The notes below the pieces were generated by a model, which saw only the letters and a program-made list of their open reading frames with translations, searched no databases and was not told the DNA's origin. This document shows, one piece after another, positions 57,074-64,000 of a stretch of 64,000 bases of DNA. Every line of letters begins with the position of its first letter. The stretch's first letter is position 1. The position numbers and the translations under genes are program-made. Source of the stretch: Branchiostoma floridae (Eukaryota > Chordata > Leptocardii > Amphioxiformes > Branchiostomatidae); NCBI RefSeq assembly GCF_000003815.2, contig NC_049982.1, forward strand, positions 7,111,081 through 7,175,080, read 5' to 3'.

Positions 57074-57531
57074 CAGTTGACAGCGTCCGTTAGATATGGT
57101 AACTATGACATTATAGATTAGATTTGACTTTATTCAAATTGCATCTTGCAATAAAATGTTGACACATTGGCAGCAGGCTGATATCGTTACCACATACATA
57201 CATAAAATTGAACAAATATCAGTAGAATGACATAGTTGATGCATAGATTACTTGTAACATTCTTTGATCAAAGTATTCACATAGAAAATAAATAAACATA
57301 GTAGGATATATAAGTTCAACATAGTGCATAAGATAAATTTACAAAAAAAGCAGCCCTATTCCACAGATGACATTTTTATCTTATCCTTCATCTATCCTGG
57401 CAATTGGAAGACAATTTTTCCCTCTCAAGTCCGGTATTATAACCATTTGGTGGCGCTGGTGTTTTGGCTGTGATCCAAGTTTTCCTAAAATTGTGCTGAG
57501 GATGAAAATATGTCGTGGTCGACGTCATGTA
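57074..57531. other. Spacer with an antisense retroposon tail
   Basis: Read on the minus strand, 57110-57165 ends TTGAATAAAGTCAAATCTAA followed by TCTAA-type repeats, resembling a LINE/SINE tail. The rest is unrecognised. Confidence 0.4.
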
Positions 57532-57612
57532 GGTAGCGTGGCCGAGCGGTCTAAGGCGCTGGTTTAAGGCACCAGTCTCTTCGGAGGCGTGGGTTCGAAT
57601 CCCACCGCTGCC
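57532..57612 (+). tRNA. tRNA-Leu (anticodon AAG)
   Basis: 81 nt, identical to 50711-50791 and with the same CATGTA just before it. Confidence 0.96.
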
Positions 57613-58025
57613 AAGAATTCCTTTTTTTATCATGTGCTATATTTCTCCATATATACATTTTCATATACTGTAAATACCACTCGTCATGGTCATCTCAAAA
57701 ATAGGCTACAATACAATCATGATATGATATGAATTATTGGAATGTTATGCATTCGTTGCTTATTCAAGGTCACGTCGAAGACCTGAGTAAAAAGCGGACC
57801 CTTACACTTATCCCTGTGGTCTTTACACGTAACGCGGTGTGTTTACGGAACAGTATATGTACGGCTATGATATAGTAGGAGCAGGTGCTCATCTCCGAGC
57901 AGATGTAAGGTTCCGGCTTGTTCAAAGTGTTTACGCCTGTTTTTTAAACATCTAGAGCTCATTTCTAGTATTGCACTTGTTGAAAGATTCGCCTCCAAAT
58001 GTTACAGATACTGGATTAGAGTTAG
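57613..58025. other. Spacer between tRNA-Leu and the P450 3' end
   Basis: Includes AAGGTCA at 57767-57773 and a MITE-end-like CTCCGAGCAGATGTAAGG at 57893. No clear AATAAA on the minus strand close to the P450 stop. Confidence 0.4.
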
Positions 58026-58210
58026 CTAGCCACGTGATACGGCACAAAGTTCGTAGGGCTGTGGCATGTTGATCAAGGAGGTCATCTTTCCCGGGGTAGA
58101 CAGTGCAGGGGCGCCCTCTGGCAGTTGGAAGGTGAAGCGCTGCATCAAGGAGACGAAAAGGACGAAAAGTTCCATCCTGGCCAGCTGCTCCCCTAGACAC
58201 ACGCGAGGCC
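58026..58210 (-). CDS. P450 exon 7 (heme loop and C-terminus)
   Basis: Acceptor GACCCGTAG. Encodes PRVCLGEQLARMELFVLF, then MQRFTFQLPEG and a C-terminus ending CAVSRG before TAG at 58028-58026. Confidence 0.92.
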
Positions 58211-61200
58211 CTACGGGTCCAAATGATAGTTTTGTGTTTTAGCACTTGTTGAAGTTTGGCATGATTATTGCAAGACTATATAGATTTCTTCAAATTCCAT
58301 TTACTGAGTCCCTATTCTATAGTATGTCTATAGCATATTACAAAACAACCAACCAAAAAATCACGTCATCAATAAACGTTTGTCGTTGTAAAATCAGGGT
58401 TTTTTTTTACATCAATTCTACTGGCCTGTTGCTTCAGTAACTGTTACCTCGCGTTATCTGGATATTTAACCTTCATCAACATGTCTTCGTGCTAAAAAAA
58501 TGTACTTTGATAAATGAGAAACATTTCTTGCTTATCCACTTGAAAATTGGTTGAGATGTACAAACTTCAAACGAACGTAGATTTAGAACTCACCGATAGA
58601 AAACGAGATCAGGGCCGGATGTTTGGTGAAGTTCCCGTCCTGATCCAGGAACCTGTCGGGGTTGAACTTGTCCGGTTCCGGGAACAGCTGAGGGTCCATG
58701 TGCACGGACCACAGGTTCACCTGCAACACAGTCATTTCACACAGTCACAGTGTTTTCTGTATCCACATACTCTCCAAGCAGAGGTTGGTGTGTCATATAG
58801 GGAAAAGGTCACGATTTTCCCCACCAACCTCTGCTTGGAGAGTATATCCGCAGCCATGGAAACGTTCTGCGGCTGCATGAGTCGCTTTCTTCATCTTTTT
58901 CCATGTGTGCACGCTCGCTTAGCTCTCGGAGCCATAGACTCTACTACTCTGACTCTACTACGGTCAATAATGGCAATATTTGCTAGCATATCTGTACCAT
59001 CCTAGCTATTTTCTACTGCATCCATTTTCACTGCTAAATGCTTTGTTTTTGAGGGAGTGAGTATGGTGTAATAGGATGGCAGCCGCCGGGGCTAAACATT
59101 TGCGAGAAACTTGTAGTGATGGGTCATACGTAGCAATATCACAAGGACTCTATGACGTTTTAAATTCCAAAATAATCGCTGATGATAATCAATGACTTTG
59201 GATCAAATCCAGTAAAGAAACAAAATGATTCCGCCCGGGATCGAACCGGGGACCTTCTGCGTGTTAGGCAGATGTGATAACCGCTACACCACGGAATCTG
59301 GATGCAAGGCGCTCTTGAAAATATCTGTAAACATGCCAACAGGTAAAGCGAAAGTATATCTGTCAAGCTCCTTTATGCAGCTATACTTTCACTTTTGGTG
59401 AACATGTAAATCAGACAACCATGAAGATGTCTATGCTTTCCTATTGAGACTTTTGAGAAACATTTCTAAAGAGGAAACGAATATAAACGGCGAAAGCATG
59501 GTTTAAATTTGGGCGAGGTCAAAAATGTGTCAAAAATGTAGATTTCTGACTAAATATATTGCTTGTCACACGTACTTACCAAGATGATTGCGTCCTCTGG
59601 GATGGAGTAACCGTTCAGAGTGGTGTCCGTGGAGGTTGCATGTGGGACGCTGTACGGTAATATGGTGTTGATGCGCTGTACTTCCGCTAGGGTCGCTGTT
59701 GTGTAGGGCATCTTGTCCCGGAGGGCGTAGGACGGAACAGCCTGTCCCAGAACAGAGTCGATCTCTTGATGTACCTGTTATGGGTTAGGGGAACATCAAG
59801 TAAAAACAGAGCCAAACTGAGATGAAGTCATCCGACTTGCTGTCTGGGTGAATCAATGGACATTTTAATATATCAAAGACATTGGTACGACGGAGAGCTG
59901 ACATTTAAGAAAGATTAAGATTAAGGCATTTTGTACTTATTATGTGCCTTTCTGGTCGTACCAAGGCTTGATAAAACCTTCTTGATTGTACAAGCACTGC
60001 CTCTCGAAAGGAACTGTTACACAATCACAAAATAAACATGATCTAAGAACCCTTAAGCCTGCTAAAGGAGACTAACGAACTAGACTTGTAGATCACGCGA
60101 TATTGCCCTGGAATCAAGAAAATAGGCTCCCCTCAAAGGCGTTACCAAAAATAGCAACTTGCCTTTTCCTGGATGTCTGGATACAACAGCATGTCGAACA
60201 GGGCCCAGCCTATGGCAGTGGAGGTGGTCTCGGTACCAGCCAGGAACAGGTCCAACAGTACCTGTAAACAGTTCCAATATATAGTCTATTTGTCAGCATA
60301 TTTTGTGCAATTATTCGGGTGGTGCAACAAAACGAATTCATCCATCTGCACTTCACCACAAGTGTGCAGCAATCCGTTGTGCAATTAACTGGCTTCTACA
60401 GTAACTGTAGTTGTATACTTACAGCCTTATGTATACTGTACTGTGATTGTAATCAGGTTAACGACCTTTGATAAAGGCACGAACATGTGACCAGTGATCG
60501 AGTTGTGCCCTTGGCATTTTGTGTGTAAATGTAGTAAATGGACCATTGAACTTTGAGGCCATAGCGAATGCTGTGACCTTTCTTCATCATTCGTCAATGG
60601 CATTCAGGGGACGTATTGAAGAAATTTGTTGCGAGTCATACTGACTCTTAGTCTTACCGGGTGTACGAAATTCTAGATGTTCAGTTCATCGAATACTGTC
60701 ATTCAATGAGTTCAGAGTGGATCATACTAATGCCGTACATGTTTTGTGTCTTGTAGGAAAGTGCTAATTGTCTTTTGCTTGGCAGTGCGAGGTTAAAGCG
60801 GGTATCACACTGGACGGCAGCACCCCCCACCCCCCAAAAACGACGAAATCTGTGGCCGAGAATTACGATTTTTAAAGAGGAGAAAATTCGCAATTAACAA
60901 ACGACTGAAAGCCATGGCACCACTTATTGATGATTTTTTTATCACCGTACATTGTTTTTATTGCAGTACCAAAACTGCGATTTCCATCATAAATCATCTT
61001 TTATATGACGATAAATGAATGACTGAAACTGACAATTTGGGATTCCGTATTTTCACGATTTCAACTCTGTGTCACATGTCAGTGTGACCACAAAGGAAAA
61101 TTGGCGTCAATTTCCTGCCGCAATTACCAACTGTGATTTGGCCGAAGGATTCTACATTGTACAACAATAATTTGAAGAGCACAACCAAACCTCCTGTAGC

Positions 61201-62354
61201 TGCTTGTCCGTGAAACCATTCCGTGCCTGGTCTCCTCCGGCGTGCCGCTGTTCAAGTAGGAAGGCATCGATGAAGTCCCGGATGTCGTTATGGTCAAAGG
61301 TCTCCCTGTGCTGTTGAACTTGCTGACTGCAGAACTCCTGCATTTCTAAAGTGTTCTTGGTAAGTTTCTTCTCTTCCTGGGAGACGAAGGGGATGTGGCG
61401 AAATACGGGATGGATGTTAACGAGAATATCTCTCCCGGGTTTTGAATCTACCAAGTTGTTCAACAAGGTGATGATTCGCAAAAACTCGGGGTCGCCATAT
61501 TCGAACCGCTTTCCGAACACGATGGAGCAGATGATGTTAGAAACAGAGTTTTGCAACAATGGCTTGATGTTGAACGGCTGGCCGTCTTTCGCCACAAGCT
61601 CCTGACTAAGAGCTGCGGCCTCCTCATAGATCTTCCCCTCCAGGCTCCGCTTGCCGACGCCGAAGTCTCGTAGGGTCTTCAGGGCAAACCTCCGCTGCTG
61701 CCTCCAATCCGGTCCGTACTCGGCGAACAGAACTCCTAAGTAAAGAATGATCTTATGGTCAATGTTTCTGAAACGTTTTGCGCGAACAGCGAATTAAGGA
61801 TGCTTTTTCTATCATACGTGTATGTTTACAAGCTGTGACGACTACTAGTGCAGATAACCTGGCCAATTGATCGATATCGATTAAAAGTGGGATTTACCGA
61901 TGGCGGCAAATGCCGGGTAAGTATGGCAATGTTTGCAGCTGAAGCAATCTTTTGCACATCTTTGACTGCAAATGTTGTTTATCCCCACTAACACCTAGCC
62001 CCCACGCCTCAGACTGCAAGATGCAGAAGAGTCTGGAGCAGTTCAGGGGGGGGGGGGGGGGGGCTCAGAGAGAGTGACAATACCCTGCCATGATGATGAT
62101 GATGATGTTATTGTTTCAAGCTCTGTATCTGTATCCTTACCTTTAGCTGCTTTGCTGGACGTCCCGTCTCCGCGGATGTAGGCGGTTGTTGGCGGCACCT
62201 TCCGGCTGGAGAAGTCGTCAGCCCTGGTGACCAGCGCGTGCCGTATCGCGTCGTGCCCGCTGATCACAACGTGCAGTTTACTGGCGATCCGGAAACACAT
62301 GACGTCACCGTACGTCTTGGACAAGTCGGTGAGAAACGTGGGACCAAACTGGGG
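58026..62354 (-). CDS. Cytochrome P450, CYP2-type, 5'-partial (exons 2-7)
   Basis: Minus-strand exons: 62354-62141, 61735-61191, 60261-60163, 59774-59580, 58720-58594, 58210-58026; 1365 nt, 454 aa plus stop, all junctions in phase. P450s of the CYP2 clan are ER-membrane heme monooxygenases that use NADPH-P450 reductase to oxidise steroids, fatty acids or foreign compounds. Visible: exon-2 block DLSKTYGDVMCFRI; WRQQRRFALKTLRDFG (helix C); I-helix oxygen-binding AGTETTS; K-helix EVQR (ExxR); FNPDRF; and the heme loop FSIGPRVCLG with its cysteine, split by the last intron. The missing first exon (membrane anchor and proline hinge) should be beyond 64000, since none is seen in 62.4-64 kb. The subfamily cannot be given from sequence alone; a CYP2U/2J/2D-like lineage is likely. 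Confidence 0.92.
58594..58720 (-). CDS. P450 exon 6 (PERF region)
   Basis: VNLWSVHMDPQLFPEPDKF and FNPDRFLDQDGNF up to SFSIG. Acceptor TGTTGCAG; donor ATCG/GTGAGT. Phase 1 out. Confidence 0.93.
58768..58844. mobile_element. 77-bp near-perfect hairpin MITE in P450 intron
   Basis: TACTCTCCAAGCAGAGGTTG at the left and its reverse complement at the right enclose about 35 bp, flanked by TATCCACA and TATCCGCA (8-bp target duplication with one change). It is the smallest member of the family seen here. It lies 48 nt upstream of the exon-6 acceptor. Confidence 0.9.
59227..59298 (-). tRNA. tRNA-Val (anticodon AAC), inside a P450 intron
   Basis: Identical to 50073-50144. It lies in the intron between P450 exons 5 and 6 (58721-59579), on the same strand as the P450. 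Confidence 0.96.
59580..59774 (-). CDS. P450 exon 5 (K-helix)
   Basis: 65 codons from VHQEIDSVLG through TLAEVQRINTILPYSVPH to IPEDAIIL. Donor CTTG/GTAAGT. Phase 0 at both ends. Confidence 0.93.
60163..60261 (-). CDS. P450 exon 4 (I-helix), GC donor
   Basis: 33 codons: VLLDLFLAGTETTSTAIGW to YPDIQEK. The next intron starts GCAAGT (60162-60157) after AAG, a consensus GC-AG intron. Confidence 0.92.
61191..61735 (-). CDS. P450 exon 3 (large, fused relative to vertebrate CYP2 genes)
   Basis: Starts GVLFAEYGPDWRQQRRFAL and runs to GFTDKQLQE, 182 codons. Vertebrate CYP2 genes divide this stretch into several exons. Donor GAG/GTTTGG is weak. Confidence 0.88.
62046..62063 (+). repeat. Poly(G) tract, 18 G
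   Basis: A homopolymer in the P450 intron between exons 2 and 3 (poly(C) on the sense strand), followed at 62090-62106 by ATG trinucleotide repeats. Confidence 0.9.
62141..62354 (-). CDS. P450 exon 2
   Basis: Acceptor TCTCCACAG; donor TAAAG/GTAAGG. Encodes PQFGPTFLTDLSKTYGDV to DGTSSKAAK, with the GHDAIRHALV block usual for CYP2. Phase 0 in, phase 1 out. Confidence 0.9.
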
Positions 62355-62854
62355 CTGTGGAGACAAGAAATTTCGGTATGATTCAACCGTTTTGCCGTTT
62401 CCAGAACGAGAAGTTACTTTACGTTATTTCATATGACTGCTCTTCATGGTGGGTCCACACGCGCGTATACATTCAAGTCCGTATGAGGTCCGTATGGAAG
62501 TCTTAGTCTCTGACAGGCTCCACAGGTCGTTGGAAAAAGGAAATTTGGGACAAATATAGACACACACACACATACTTATGTATGTATACGGACTTAAATA
62601 TGTTCGCACGTGTGAACACCCTTACGGCGAAGTCACATTCGACCGATGTCGTCGTACAATATTGATAGCCTCCACCAGGCCTTCCTACGGGGGTGCGGGG
62701 ATCGTAGAATTCGGCAAAAAATCGGGAAATTGGCCAGGGGAGTCAGTGCACGCTAAGGTTAGTGTTTCCCCTCCACAGTAAAACCAGCAAGTCATAATAA
62801 CCCAGAGTGAAACAAAGTCATCCCCGATCGGACTGTATTCTTAATATCCTTTAG

Positions 62855-63318
62855 TACCTTCGCCAAGAAGGTTATGTTTTCGGGTTTGTTTGAGTATATG
62901 TGTGTCTGTCTGTCTGTCTGTCTGACTCTAGCGAAGAGCATAACTCGAGAAGCATTAGATAGATGCTGTTGATAGGTAGGCGGTAGAGGTTAGGTAAATG
63001 AGTGTTTGAAATGTGCCCCAGAGTGGCTGTCTAAGGTACTGAAGCAGAACTTCCCGTTTTCAATATTTTGTGTTCTGGACAGGCTGTGGTCGTGATTTTG
63101 AGTGGTAGATAGCTCTTCGTTTGGACGAGAATAACTCAAGAACGTGTTGACGGATCGTATTTGATATACAGAAATTTATACGCGTAACATGTGTAAGTTA
63201 GTTGACGGTGAGCACCCCATGCATCGATTATGTAAATGTGTAAGTGATTTGCATAAAATGTACAAAAGCTCTGAATATTTCACGGAGGTATGAAGTCGCC
63301 GAACTCTAGTTAGTGACC
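62855..63318 (+). repeat. Diverged copy of the SoxD-intron repeat family, opposite orientation
   Basis: TACCTTCGCCAAGAAGGTTA, a GTCTG microsatellite, ATAACTCGAGAAGC, CTAAGGTACTGAAGCAGAAC, GTGTTCTGGACAGGCTGTGG and GAACTCTAGTTAGTGA follow the same order as the reverse complement of 37590-38968, without the tandem expansion. Confidence 0.75.
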
Positions 63319-63759
63319 TAAGTCAGGCCGGAGTTCCTCTGTATACATGGAAACACGATTTGATGACAACAAGGGGTGTTGTTTTCTGTGAGGAGTGACT
63401 GAGGTTTGAATAGATACCGGAGCTAACATTTACCCAGTTAGATAACAGGAACATGAAACGGTTCTACCGAGCTACATGCCTCCCAGATCGGCATGCACTG
63501 TCAAATAGTGGCGTCTGTTATCTAGAAAGTCAAACATGATTTGACATTTGTATGTGTGGCAGAAAAAATGACCCGTTATGTGTGTGACCCATTTGCCATA
63601 TATAGCGCAACGCAATCACATAAACGATAAGCCAGGGCATAGATTGGTACACTCGTCAGCTCATCAACTACGCACATCATAAAGTGATCACATTGCCGGC
63701 CACGAATTGTGACAATAAATATGAAAGCAAAAATATTCCGTTCAACCCTTACTTGAAAT

Positions 63760-63945
63760 GCCCCTTTCAAAGTCCCAAACAGAAACATGTCTGCAGTTCC
63801 AGAAAAACTGCTAGGAAGCCACAACTAGCACCAATTAGTTCTGAGACCCAACGCTACATGTTGCATTAAAACCGTGACCACAGCATGTACAGAAAATAAG
63901 ATATCAAAACCGGACGTTCTGCTGCTGTACCATAGATCGCCAATG
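63760..63945 (-). repeat. Further fragment of the same dispersed repeat
   Basis: CTGCAGTTCCAGAAAAACTGC, CCACAGCATGTACAGAA, AGATATCAAAA and TTCTGCTGCTGTACC match 38650-38800 in order. Confidence 0.65.
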
Positions 63946-64000
63946 CGATGACCATGAATGAAGTGCCCGTGTCTGTCTCGACACCTACACGTACCCCAAT

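Larger units (their letters stand above)
62355..64000. other. P450 first intron (or upstream DNA) with dispersed repeats
   Basis: No CYP2-type first exon (no PPGP-like proline hinge) is seen on the minus strand. The region holds two fragments of the dispersed repeat family, listed separately. Confidence 0.55.

Noticed and set aside
62361-64000. Search for the missing first P450 exon
   Set aside because: No minus-strand frame with a hydrophobic anchor followed by a PPGP-like hinge; the exon must be outside the window.

Overview
The window is animal nuclear DNA: genes are split by GT-AG introns, intergenic DNA is AT-rich, and tRNA genes and many small inverted-repeat elements are dispersed through it. 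A single SoxD gene (the family that is SOX5, SOX6 and SOX13 in vertebrates), next to a CYP2-type P450 and a choline/ecdysteroid-kinase-like gene, suggests an invertebrate deuterostome. The gene style and the repeats (elements with ends like CTCTCCAAGCAGAGGTT) make a lancelet (Branchiostoma) my best guess. The species is inferred, not proven.

Layout. 1-11 kb: no complete gene recognised; it holds a 1.45-kb long-TIR element with a promoter-like core, a short hairpin MITE and a retroposon tail. 11.0-11.6 kb: a GC-richer, probably bidirectional start region, with a 14-codon first exon on the minus strand (perfect GTAAGT donor) and a possible noncoding first exon on the plus strand. 11.6-35.9 kb: about 24 kb with no convincing coding exon, in which GC-balanced, enhancer-like blocks rich in ACAAT/ATTGT (SOX-type) and TAAT motifs alternate with simple AT-rich DNA. 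35.9-43.5 kb: a complete SoxD coding region in seven exons (818 aa), with all exon phases agreeing. 43.5-48.7 kb: probably its long 3'UTR. 48.8-59.3 kb: nested MITEs and seven tRNA genes (3 Leu, 4 Val). 52.7-54.9 kb, minus strand: a complete three-exon CHK/EcKinase-like gene (381 aa). 58.0-62.4 kb, minus strand: six exons of a CYP2-type P450 whose first exon lies beyond the right edge.

How the genes fit together. SoxD is a DNA-bending transcription factor that dimerises through a Q-rich coiled coil, and the upstream desert looks like its regulatory domain. The kinase-like gene and the P450 could both act on small lipophilic molecules (steroids or xenobiotics). A dense cluster of nuclear-receptor half-sites lies between them, so shared control is possible but only inferred.

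Most notable: frame-preserving duplicates of the last part of SoxD coding exon 2 in the following intron, the AGGTCA cluster, a single-base anticodon difference within the tRNA-Leu set, a GC-AG intron and an intronic tRNA in the P450, MITE-in-MITE nesting, and the possible bidirectional promoter at 11.1 kb.
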